The notes under the pieces were generated by a model that did not search any database, had not been told where the DNA came from, and saw only the letters and a list, made by a program, of their open reading frames with translations. This document shows positions 1-7,606 of a stretch of DNA of 24,319 nucleotides, in pieces. The DNA lies in assembly GCA_023434855.1 (NCBI GenBank), contig JAEYSJ010000356.1, forward strand, positions 1 through 24,319, given 5' to 3'. The position numbers were made by a program, and so were the translations under genes. Origin of the DNA: Bacillota bacterium. Its GTDB lineage: Bacteria > Bacillota_C > Negativicutes > JAEYSJ01. Every line of letters begins with the position of its first letter. The first letter of the stretch is position 1.

Positions 1-12
1 CATCCTTATACC

Positions 13-648
13 ATGAAAAATAATGATATATTAGCAATTACCCTATTTACGTTTATGTGGGCGCTTTTATCATTAGTAGTTTGTCATATTCATATACTAT
101 TTCAGCTATTTATTGTGATAATTAGCAGCGGTATTATTTATTGGGGCTGGCTGGAGTCAAAGGATGTAGAAAAGTATCAAGTTATTCATATTTTGTACTT
201 AGGTGTATCCTCTTTGGTGTTATCTCTTATTTTTTATTTGGATACGATTGCGGCTTTTGAAAATATGTTTCACTCTGATCCAGTACAGATCGCAATCACT
301 ACTGGAATAGGGTATTTATCTATTCTGGTTTTCGGGTTTCCACTTCATATTTTATTGCTGAAGCGAGGGTTTTACAGTAAAAAGAAACAAAAGAAACTTC
401 AGATAGTATGGCTGTTCATTCCTGCATTGCCGGGTGTTATGCTCTTCTTAAATCAGGCCATGAAGAGTATGTGGGGTCAATCCTATCTTAATGCAACTGC
501 CTTTTCAATGCCTTTTTTGTCATATTGTCTTCTCTGCGGAGCCCACAATATCTACAAATACTATTTAATCAAAAAATATGAACCTTATGTGCATATTCAT
601 CAATTAGGAACAAAGCGCTCGCCTGTTTTGAAAAGTGTTAAGAAATAA
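13..648 (+). CDS. Multi-spanning membrane protein of unknown function (5' end may lie outside the window)
   Basis: The 211-residue product is strongly hydrophobic with about five or six likely membrane helices (roughly residues 7-30, 33-48, 56-80, 95-116, 130-150 and 163-182) separated by short basic loops such as KKKQKK near residue 123. The C-terminus is basic and probably cytoplasmic. I recognise no family motif and assign no function. The frame stays open through the first 12 bases of the window and no ribosome binding site is visible before the ATG, so the true start may be further upstream. The gene ends about 25 bases before an intrinsic terminator, which separates it from the fibre genes that follow. 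It could be host DNA flanking the phage genes or an unrelated accessory gene; the sequence does not decide this. Confidence 0.6.
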   Translation: MKNNDILAITLFTFMWALLSLVVCHIHILFQLFIVIISSGIIYWGWLESKDVEKYQVIHILYLGVSSLVLSLIFYLDTIAAFENMFHSDPVQIAITTGIGYLSILVFGFPLHILLLKRGFYSKKKQKKLQIVWLFIPALPGVMLFLNQAMKSMWGQSYLNATAFSMPFLSYCLLCGAHNIYKYYLIKKYEPYVHIHQLGTKRSPVLKSVKK

Positions 649-672
649 GCGTGGCATATTACTTTATAAATT

Positions 673-711
673 AAGACCAGCAATAAAAAATGGTTGGTCT
701 TTTTCTCTTTT
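673..711 (+). terminator. Rho-independent terminator
   Basis: A 9-bp stem, aagaccagc (673-681) against gttggtctt (693-701, one G-T pair), is followed by a T-rich tract (ttttctctttt). It lies between the membrane protein gene and the first fibre gene and would end transcription coming from upstream. Confidence 0.8.
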
Positions 712-725
712 AAAATATCAATTGA

Positions 726-2640
726 GAGGTGAAAGAAAATGCCATTTGGCAAAGAACTATCTCATCTGATCGAAGAGCAAATCCAAAGAGCGGCTGAAAC
801 TGCAGCTACAGGATCCGATACAGGTGGGAATGCGAAGCGATCAGGGACCGATGAGGGCCGGATAGCGCAACTTGAAGCAAACTTACAGCGACTGGCCGAA
901 ACATTTACGGCTTATCTCGGTAGTCAAAAGAAAAGTAAGCGGAACTTAGTTGAATATGGTCTTACTGTAATAGCTCTTCAGGGAATGCGCCTAGCGGTGA
1001 CATCCGGGAGAGCTGTTTTTATTGACCGTGATGAGCCGCTGGATTTACCTTACACATTCTTGCAGCTAAGCAGCTCTGGTTCAGAGCGCCAAATCCGGTA
1101 TGTATATCTTGATAGTACGGGAGTAGTTCTCGAAAGTACTACTGATCCAACCAATATTGGAGTGGGGTATATACCCCTGGCGATGGTTGATGTTTGGTCT
1201 GGCGTTAATGAAGTGTCGCAGGACAAGATCCAGGATATCCGGCCTCGGGCAGGGGCTGGAGAAAGTGATAGTACCTCAACCAGTCAGGTTTTAACAGGAA
1301 ATGTTAGTCTCTACAGTCCGGATACTGGCAACGACAGCTTTCTTGTATCTCAAACCAATCCTGCAGGACTGAAGGTCAATGTTTCAGCCGGACGAGCTCT
1401 GGTAGCCGGTGAAGTTCTCAATGCGGAAGGCGGCGTGTTGGACCTGGCGGATCATCGCAAGGTAGTAAAGGAGTATTTAGGGATCAGTGATGGAATAAAA
1501 AAACAATATGAGTTATATCACCAAGCGGTGACCAATGTAAGCATTTATGTTGATGATGCACTGACGATTGCTGCTGTTGATACAGGAACGGGCTCAATTA
1601 CGTTTGCCACAGCACCGCCCGCCGGAGCTGTACTCCGTGCTTCGTATACTTTTTCCGGCAACTATATGCTAGTCTTTTTGGTTGAAAAAGCTCAAACCAA
1701 TGACGGTTGTTCTTTTGGCGTAGTCAACTGGGCTCTAGGCAGCAATCGCAATAGTCTGCAGCCGCCTGTACTGACGGAGAATCAGCATGCGATAGCTAAG
1801 GTGGATTTATCCAGCTTAATTACTGCCATCACAGATGGCTTGATCGACAACAGTTATGAGATAAAAAATCTTACTCAGGAAGATCTGCAGCGGGGTGGAC
1901 AGTTAAGCGGCAGCAGCTTAGCTCCGGGCTCTATTACGGGTGAGCATATAACAGTGGAAGCTATCACGGGACAAAATATTGCCATTGAAGCAATCAGCGG
2001 CCTCCATATCTCACCGGAGGCTATCGAAGGACAGCATATTGCTGTTGAAGCGATAACTGGGGTTAATATTGCACCTGAATCAATTACCGGGGAAAAAATA
2101 GTTGCACGTTCGATTACAAGCAATACAATAGCAGCTAACGCCATCACTAGTGATAAGATTGCTACTAATACAGTGACAGCCGGACATATTGTCACCAATG
2201 CTGTTACCAGTGACAAAATAGCCGCCAATAGTATTACGAGCGGTAAAATTGCCGCTAACAGCATTAGTGCAGGTCATGTTATCGCCGGTCAAATCACGGG
2301 GGATAAATTGGCAGTCAATAGTGTGACAAGCGATAAGGTAGCCGCAAACACCATTACAGGCAGCCATATTATCGCCAGCCAAATCACCGGGGATAAGTTG
2401 GCGGCCAACAGTATTACCAGTGATAAAGTAGCAGCCAATACCATTAATGCTGGACATTTAATTGCTGGGCAGGTTACGGGAGCCAAAATTGCCGCGGGCA
2501 CGATTACAGGTGACAAGCTGGTAGGCGGTACCATTACCGGTGATAAAATCATTGCTGGTGGAATTGAAACGGCTAATATTAAAACAGGCGCAGTTAATGC
2601 TGATAGAATTGCGGCAGGATCCATTAACACCGCTCATATA
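726..2640 (+). repeat. Large direct duplication, copy 1 (partner about 3878-5885)
   Basis: The sequence from the ribosome binding site of the first fibre gene to about codon 635 is repeated, nearly identical at many positions, from about 3878 to 5885. Patches around 2233-2345 and 5393-5505 appear identical for about 100 bases, while other parts differ at many third positions. The second copy carries about 30 extra codons in the repeat shaft. After the duplicated part the two genes diverge completely. This is a gene duplication with later tip replacement and possible patchwise gene conversion. Confidence 0.85.
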
Positions 2641-3732
2641 GTGGCTAATGCTGTAACGGCGGATAAGATTGCTGCCAAAGCTATAACGGCAGAAAAGCTG
2701 GCCGCGGGAGCTATAACGGCGGAACATATTGATGCAACGGTAATGAACCTGACTGCCAACGGTAAAACATTGTTTGCCGGTACGACAACGCTGGATGCGA
2801 GTGGCGTGACTGTTTCAGAGGACTCTGGTGCGTATACTAAGTTTGATGCCAGTGGTATTAACTGGTATTCATCAGCAGGAGTGAAATATGGAGGGATTCG
2901 CAGAACTGTTTATGGTACTGTAGATGCCAATAAATATATTCGACTAAACTGGGATACAGCGCCGTTTATTTTATTGTCACCAACGTATTTTAGGAGTGCC
3001 AGCAATGGGTATCCGGATAAGAATACACACGTTTATTGTTTCCCGGAAAATGTAACTCCAACAGGATTTAGGGTGCGACTACAGACTGTGGTTAGTAATG
3101 GACTACAGACGTATGCAATCAATCATTCTGCAACCGGGGCGACTAATGAATATTCTTCTGTTACTGAAACCACAACAACCAATATTCACGTAACTATTAA
3201 AAATACATCTGATTGGTACTACAATAGGTATGAGATTACCTACATTGAACTTTCTGGGCAACTTAGAACATTTGTTTATCCTGCGTTTGAAATAATAGGC
3301 TTCGGCGAAGAACGGACAGAAACGTTATTGACTAATGGTGAGCTAATGCAATATCGAGTAAATATTAAAGTAACGCAATTGCCATGGTACGAGACGTCTA
3401 AATATGCTTATACGGGTAAGGAAGGGTTGTATTGGCAAGGCGGAAATCCAAGTAGCTTTAAAGGGAAAATTTATTCTTTATCTCAGCCTACATCGAAGGG
3501 AAATATCTATTCTTCCTATACTAAGTCGTATCTACCTTTTTACGATTCCTCCCGTAGTGGAGCAGGATGGGCCTCCACTTATTTAGTTGAGCATATTCCT
3601 TCTACTAGTATGGTTGGTGCAGTAATTGTTAGTTATCAACTGGATAGTCAGCTAGTAATCAGCAAAACAGGGAAAGTAAGTTTTATTGCTATGGAAATGG
3701 ATTCAATAAATTCATATCTCATTGAAGATTAA
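739..3732 (+). CDS. Phage tail fibre / receptor-binding protein, tandem copy 1
   Basis: This 997-residue protein has the modular plan of a tail fibre. Residues 1-65 form a charged, probably helical base (LEANLQRLAETF coiled-coil-like stretch near 45). Residues 66-180 and 190-370 are two beta-rich, presumably virion-proximal domains. Residues about 397-668 are a shaft of about 27 decapeptide repeats (x-I-T-G/S-D-K-I-A-A-N type). Residues about 670-997 form a unique aromatic-rich tip, probably the receptor-binding part. The ATG at 739 has a GAGGTG ribosome binding site at 725-730. It is followed directly by a paralogue with the same base and shaft but a different tip. The fibre assignment rests on architecture and neighbouring tail genes; the receptor is unknown. 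Confidence 0.8.
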   Translation: MPFGKELSHLIEEQIQRAAETAATGSDTGGNAKRSGTDEGRIAQLEANLQRLAETFTAYLGSQKKSKRNLVEYGLTVIALQGMRLAVTSGRAVFIDRDEPLDLPYTFLQLSSSGSERQIRYVYLDSTGVVLESTTDPTNIGVGYIPLAMVDVWSGVNEVSQDKIQDIRPRAGAGESDSTSTSQVLTGNVSLYSPDTGNDSFLVSQTNPAGLKVNVSAGRALVAGEVLNAEGGVLDLADHRKVVKEYLGISDGIKKQYELYHQAVTNVSIYVDDALTIAAVDTGTGSITFATAPPAGAVLRASYTFSGNYMLVFLVEKAQTNDGCSFGVVNWALGSNRNSLQPPVLTENQHAIAKVDLSSLITAITDGLIDNSYEIKNLTQEDLQRGGQLSGSSLAPGSITGEHITVEAITGQNIAIEAISGLHISPEAIEGQHIAVEAITGVNIAPESITGEKIVARSITSNTIAANAITSDKIATNTVTAGHIVTNAVTSDKIAANSITSGKIAANSISAGHVIAGQITGDKLAVNSVTSDKVAANTITGSHIIASQITGDKLAANSITSDKVAANTINAGHLIAGQVTGAKIAAGTITGDKLVGGTITGDKIIAGGIETANIKTGAVNADRIAAGSINTAHIVANAVTADKIAAKAITAEKLAAGAITAEHIDATVMNLTANGKTLFAGTTTLDASGVTVSEDSGAYTKFDASGINWYSSAGVKYGGIRRTVYGTVDANKYIRLNWDTAPFILLSPTYFRSASNGYPDKNTHVYCFPENVTPTGFRVRLQTVVSNGLQTYAINHSATGATNEYSSVTETTTTNIHVTIKNTSDWYYNRYEITYIELSGQLRTFVYPAFEIIGFGEERTETLLTNGELMQYRVNIKVTQLPWYETSKYAYTGKEGLYWQGGNPSSFKGKIYSLSQPTSKGNIYSSYTKSYLPFYDSSRSGAGWASTYLVEHIPSTSMVGAVIVSYQLDSQLVISKTGKVSFIAMEMDSINSYLIED
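1929..2745 (+). repeat. 30-bp coding repeat array (decapeptide fibre shaft), copy 1
   Basis: About 27 imperfect 30-bp units encode variants of ITSDKIAANS / ITGDKIAAGT. Isoleucine or valine recurs at fixed positions, as expected for a beta-structured trimeric fibre shaft. Open reading frames on the opposite strand across this stretch are by-products of the repeat. Confidence 0.9.
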
Positions 3733-3890
3733 AGAATGTAAGTAGTTTGTCATTGAACAATGGCGGCGCTGCAAAAGCACCAATTTTAATGTCCAATATT
3801 TCGACGGAAACCCAATAGGCTTCGGTTTTATGCTTAATATACATGCATTGATAAGTTTATAGAAATTAAGAACAAAGGCGGTGAGAGCAA
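3733..3890 (+). other. Intergenic stretch between the tandem fibre genes, possible vestigial coding fragment
   Basis: This 158-base gap contains no clear terminator. One forward frame is open from about 3747 to a TAG just before 3865 and reads as a plausible protein end (it includes the residues QYFDGNPIGFGFML), but has no start codon or ribosome binding site. It may be the leftover C-terminus of an older fibre tip replaced during duplication, or chance. The ribosome binding site of the next gene (GGCGGTGAGAG) is at its end. Confidence 0.25.
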
Positions 3891-6827
3891 ATGCCATTTG
3901 GCAAGGAACTATCGCATCTGATCGAAGAGCAAATTCAAAGAGCGGCCGCAACTACAGCAACCAGTGCTGATGCAGGCGGGAGTGCAAAACGATCAGGGAC
4001 CGATGAAGGCCGGATAGCGCAAATTGAAGCGAATTTACAGCGTCTGGCCGAAACATTTACAGCGTATCTCAGTACTCAAAAGAAGAGTAAGCGGAATTTA
4101 GTTGATTATGGTCTTAATGTGATAGCTCTTCAGGGAATGCGCCTAGCGGTGACATCCGGGAGAGCTATTTTTATTGACCGAGATGAGCCGCTGGATTTAC
4201 CTTATACATTCTTACAGCTAAGCAGCTCTGGTTCAGAGCGCCAAATCCGGTATGTATATCTTGATAGTACGGGAGTTGTTCTCGAAAGTACTACTGATCC
4301 AACCAATATTGGTGTGGGCTACATTCCCCTGGCGATGGTTGATATTTGGTCTGGCGTTAATGAAGTGTCGCAGGACAAGATCCAGGATATTCGGCCACGT
4401 GCTGGAGCGGAGGAAAGTGACAGTGCTGCCAACAGCCAGGTGTTAACAGGCAATGTCAGTCTCTACAGTCCGGATACTGGCAACGACAGTTTTATTGTGT
4501 CGCAAACTGATCCTGCAGGATTAAGGGTCAATGTTTCAGCTGGTAGGGCTTTGGTGGCTGGAGAAATCCTCAATGCCGAAGGTGGCGTGTTGGATCTGGC
4601 CGATCATCGCAAGGTAGTGAAGGAGTATTTAGGGATCAGTGATGGAATAAAAACGAAATATGAGTTATATCACCAAGCTGTGGCCAGTGTAAGCATTTAT
4701 GTTGATGATATAGTTACAACTGCTGCTATCGATGCATCCACAGGCGCGATTGCTTTTGGCACAGCACCACCTGCTGGAGCTGTACTTCGTGCTTCCTATA
4801 CCTTCTCCGGCAATTACATGCTAGTCTTTTTGATTGAAAAAGCACAAACCAATGACGGCTGCTCTTTTGGCGTAATCAACTGGGTTCTAGGCAGCAATCG
4901 CAATAGTCTGCAGCCGCCTGTACTGACGGAGAATCAGCATGCTATTGCCAAAGTAGACCTGTCCAGCTCAATAACAACCATTACAGACGGGTTGATTGAT
5001 AACAGTTATGAGATAAAAAATCTCACGCAGGAAGAGTTGCAGCGGGGCGGACAGTTAAGCGGTAGCAGCTTAGCTCCCGGTTCGATTACAGGCGAGCATA
5101 TAACGGTGGAAGCTATCACGGGACAAAATATTGCGATTGAAGCAATTAGCGGCCTCCATATCTCACCGGAGGCTATCGAAGGACAGCATATTGCTGTTGA
5201 AGCGATAACTGGGGTTAATATTGCTCCTGAGTCGATTACCGGAGAAAAGATTGTCGCTTATTCTATTACCGGAGATACCATTGCAGCCAATGCCATCACT
5301 AGTGATAAGATTGCTGCTAATACCGTAACCGCAGGACACATTGTCGCTAATGCGGTTACCGGCGATAAAATAGCGGCCAACAGTATTACGAGCGGTAAAA
5401 TTGCCGCTAACAGCATTAGTGCAGGTCATGTTATCGCCGGTCAAATCACGGGGGATAAATTGGCAGTCAATAGTGTGACAAGCGATAAGGTAGCCGCTAA
5501 TACTATTACCAGTGCACACATAATTACCGGACAAATAACTGGTGATAAGATTGCTGTAAATGCAGTGACCAGTGATAAAGTAGCGGCAAATACGATTAAA
5601 GGCAGTCATATTATTGCTAGTCAAATCACCGGCGATAAGTTAGCGGCCAACAGTGTCACCAGTGACAAAGTAGCAGCCAATACCATTAATGCGGGGCATT
5701 TAATTGCCGGGCAGGTTACAGGCGACAAAATCGCAGCCGGAACCATCACAGGTGACAAGCTGGTAGGTAGTACGATTACTGGTGATAAAATCATCGCTGG
5801 CGGTATTGATACGGCAAATATAAAGACAGGTGCGATTAAGGCTGATCAAATTGCGGCTGGTACGATCAACTCCTCGCATATAGCAGCTAATTCCATTACT
5901 ACTGATATGCTCCGCGGTGGTACGATTACGGCTGATAAGTTTGAAGATACAACCTGGGGCGATATGTCTCAGGCAATGCGTTTTGTTAAAAGCATTATCG
6001 GCGGTGAGCAGACCTGGAAGAAGGTGCTAAGCAAAACAGATTTAACAATTGGCGTAAAATCAAATGTCACTGTTGCAGTGGATGATTTCCCTGCTATCAG
6101 CCTGGATACTCAGCGCCATTGGGATGACGGCCTTGCCTGGGATACCAGTGGACAAAAATGGGACATTCCGGTAAGTGCCTCTGGTTATTGGGAAAGTGCC
6201 AGCATCGATTATGGAGTCACTAGTAACCTGCAAGCTGAATTCTGGGCGCAGCCTTTGCTGTCTGATCCGGCAGTAACCATTACTGTAAAGGCACGCTACT
6301 CAACGGATAATTTGTCCTGGACAGATTACGAAACGCTTAGTCGCAGTTCAACAGTGAATTATTTGTTCTGGGTAGGCTCGTTGAAACTATTCCGGTACTT
6401 TAAAATACGGGTTGAATTTGCCACTGCTGATACTAGTAAATACGTAATATTAGGCTACCCCGAAGTACGGGCAGCCAATTGCCAGATAGGAACGGAAGAT
6501 ATTGCTGACAGAGCAATTTCTTCAGTTAAAATGGCAGCGGGAGCTTTGGCGAATTCAGTTGCCATGCTTACCGGTACAATGCTGAATGGAGCGACGCTGC
6601 CTTTACCTGCAGGATACACCAAAGAACAGTGCAAGTGGATTGTCTGCCACGATCGCTGTATTCATAGTGTTGCTGGCAATACAACCGGCATACCTGCGGA
6701 GATAACCGTAAACCCAACGACCTTAATGGTGAATTCGTTCTGGCGGGACCAGGGAGGAGCTTCGGCTACCTTAGCCGCTTGTCAGGCAACAGCAACAATT
6801 GCCTATCTGGTTATTGGGGTGAAGTAA
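3891..6827 (+). CDS. Phage tail fibre / receptor-binding protein, tandem copy 2
   Basis: The 978-residue protein matches copy 1 closely over residues 1 to about 660: same base, same beta domains and a decapeptide shaft at about 397-686 that is roughly three repeats (30 residues) longer. The rest is unrelated to copy 1. Residues about 690-865 look like a beta-sandwich with a YSTDNLSWTDYE segment resembling one near the C-terminus of the tail tip protein further on. The end carries several cysteines (CKWIVCHDRC near residue 915) and closes with IAYLVIGVK. The start is an ATG after GGCGGTGAGAG. The stop overlaps the ribosome binding site of the next gene, so this is probably the first gene of the operon that runs on to the radical SAM enzyme. 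Confidence 0.8.
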   Translation: MPFGKELSHLIEEQIQRAAATTATSADAGGSAKRSGTDEGRIAQIEANLQRLAETFTAYLSTQKKSKRNLVDYGLNVIALQGMRLAVTSGRAIFIDRDEPLDLPYTFLQLSSSGSERQIRYVYLDSTGVVLESTTDPTNIGVGYIPLAMVDIWSGVNEVSQDKIQDIRPRAGAEESDSAANSQVLTGNVSLYSPDTGNDSFIVSQTDPAGLRVNVSAGRALVAGEILNAEGGVLDLADHRKVVKEYLGISDGIKTKYELYHQAVASVSIYVDDIVTTAAIDASTGAIAFGTAPPAGAVLRASYTFSGNYMLVFLIEKAQTNDGCSFGVINWVLGSNRNSLQPPVLTENQHAIAKVDLSSSITTITDGLIDNSYEIKNLTQEELQRGGQLSGSSLAPGSITGEHITVEAITGQNIAIEAISGLHISPEAIEGQHIAVEAITGVNIAPESITGEKIVAYSITGDTIAANAITSDKIAANTVTAGHIVANAVTGDKIAANSITSGKIAANSISAGHVIAGQITGDKLAVNSVTSDKVAANTITSAHIITGQITGDKIAVNAVTSDKVAANTIKGSHIIASQITGDKLAANSVTSDKVAANTINAGHLIAGQVTGDKIAAGTITGDKLVGSTITGDKIIAGGIDTANIKTGAIKADQIAAGTINSSHIAANSITTDMLRGGTITADKFEDTTWGDMSQAMRFVKSIIGGEQTWKKVLSKTDLTIGVKSNVTVAVDDFPAISLDTQRHWDDGLAWDTSGQKWDIPVSASGYWESASIDYGVTSNLQAEFWAQPLLSDPAVTITVKARYSTDNLSWTDYETLSRSSTVNYLFWVGSLKLFRYFKIRVEFATADTSKYVILGYPEVRAANCQIGTEDIADRAISSVKMAAGALANSVAMLTGTMLNGATLPLPAGYTKEQCKWIVCHDRCIHSVAGNTTGIPAEITVNPTTLMVNSFWRDQGGASATLAACQATATIAYLVIGVK
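5081..5950 (+). repeat. 30-bp coding repeat array (decapeptide fibre shaft), copy 2
   Basis: About 29-30 imperfect 30-bp units of the same kind as in the first fibre gene. One 90-bp block (about 5509-5598, encoding the SAHIITGQITGDK segment and what follows) has no counterpart at the same place in copy 1, so repeat number has changed by insertion or deletion of whole units. Confidence 0.9.
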
Positions 6828-6838
6828 GGAGGACATAT

Positions 6839-7222
6839 ATGTGGACAATTTTTAATTCCGAGCAAAAAGCAATAGCGAATTGTGACTATGAACCCAATCA
6901 AGCTGAGCTTGCTTTACGAGGGGAAAAGGCTGTGTATCATGAGAAACCGATTTCGTTACATGAAGCTCTTATTCATGAAGGCAATGTCAGGCGTAAGCCG
7001 TTAATAAGGCTTGTGGCCGAGAAAGCTGAACTCTGCGCAACGATAGCCATTACCTGTGAAGATGAGAGTATTTCTAAAGTTCCCCTGATAATATCGGGCA
7101 CAACGGTTACTAAGCCTCTTGGGTCATTCAAATTGCTTGGTGATCCTGGTGTAACTGTAACAATTGACTTCGATAGGGAGCAGTTTTGCGGCGAACCGCT
7201 GGAGGTGATTTTCGATGCCTAA
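6839..7222 (+). CDS. Small protein of unknown function in the tail fibre operon
   Basis: The product has 127 residues. The ATG at 6839 is preferred because AAGGAGG lies seven bases upstream at 6826-6832, overlapping the stop of the fibre gene; an upstream in-frame ATG at 6779 would overlap the fibre gene by 49 bases and lacks such a site. The sequence is a soluble alpha/beta mix with a beta-rich second half (KVPLIISGTTVTKPL, VTVTIDFDREQF) and no membrane segment. I do not recognise the family. Its place directly after a fibre gene and the 8-base overlap with the next gene suggest a fibre chaperone or small tail accessory, but that is inference. Confidence 0.65.
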   Translation: MWTIFNSEQKAIANCDYEPNQAELALRGEKAVYHEKPISLHEALIHEGNVRRKPLIRLVAEKAELCATIAITCEDESISKVPLIISGTTVTKPLGSFKLLGDPGVTVTIDFDREQFCGEPLEVIFDA

Positions 7223-7436
7223 TGTGCAGTTAAATCTGGATGGTTCCATTACTGTAGTAAAAGATCAGACAGAGATTGTAGCGTATTATGATAAGCTTAT
7301 CAGTCGGAGAATGGAATCACTGGTGAAATTAATGGCTTACGGAGGCGATATTGGCCCAATAAAAAATAGGATTGCCCAGTTGAGCAGGGAAAAGAGACAA
7401 AAGCTGGCGGAGGTAAAGGGAAATGCTGAAAACTGA
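7215..7436 (+). CDS. Small coiled-coil-like protein of unknown function
   Basis: This 73-residue protein overlaps the preceding gene by 8 bases and the following ferredoxin gene by 14, which implies translational coupling. The N-terminus is a short beta segment (VQLNLDGSITVVKD). The rest is charged and helical (IKNRIAQLSREKRQKLAEVK). Its ribosome binding site is CTGGAGGTG at 7199-7207. Small helical proteins of this sort are common after fibre genes in phages of Bacillota; the function is unknown. Confidence 0.6.
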   Translation: MPNVQLNLDGSITVVKDQTEIVAYYDKLISRRMESLVKLMAYGGDIGPIKNRIAQLSREKRQKLAEVKGNAEN

Positions 7437-7581
7437 TAGCAAGACATGTATTCATTGTGGCTTATGCAACTTACTGTGTCCTGTGGGCGCCATAAATGAA
7501 GGAAACATTATTGAGTCAGTTTGTATCCAGTGTAAGGAATGTTTGGCAAACTGTCCGGAAAGTGCGATACGTATTAATTAA
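7423..7581 (+). CDS. Minimal 2x[4Fe-4S] ferredoxin
   Basis: This 52-residue protein has two complete CxxCxxCxxxCP motifs: C9, C12, C15, C19 and C34, C37, C40, C44. That is the full ligand set of a clostridial-type ferredoxin carrying two [4Fe-4S] clusters, and the protein is close to the minimum length for the fold. The ATG at 7423 lies inside the end of the previous gene and is preceded by GGAGG at 7409-7413. A gap of 25 bases separates it from the Hint-domain gene. Radical SAM enzymes need low-potential electrons, which a ferredoxin of this type can supply, so its natural partner here is the SPASM enzyme at 8496-9548. That pairing is inferred from position. A ferredoxin inside a tail-fibre operon is unusual. 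Confidence 0.9.
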   Translation: MLKTDSKTCIHCGLCNLLCPVGAINEGNIIESVCIQCKECLANCPESAIRIN

Positions 7582-7606
7582 TAAAATTTTAGGAGGAGAT
7601 TTTAAC

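Noticed and set aside
1875..2730. Long open frames on the minus strand across the first fibre's repeats
   Set aside because: They mirror the 30-bp repeat of the fibre gene and have low-complexity products with no ribosome binding sites; the same occurs at 5163-5624 in copy 2.
1929..2745. Repeat array considered as a CRISPR or other non-coding repeat
   Set aside because: The units are 30-bp in-frame codon repeats of a continuous fibre gene without spacers.
7496..7606. Upstream in-frame start for the Hint protein
   Set aside because: It lies wholly inside the ferredoxin gene, while the ATG at 7607 has an ideal AGGAGG site and gives the MAFDxxKP N-terminus shared with another fibre.
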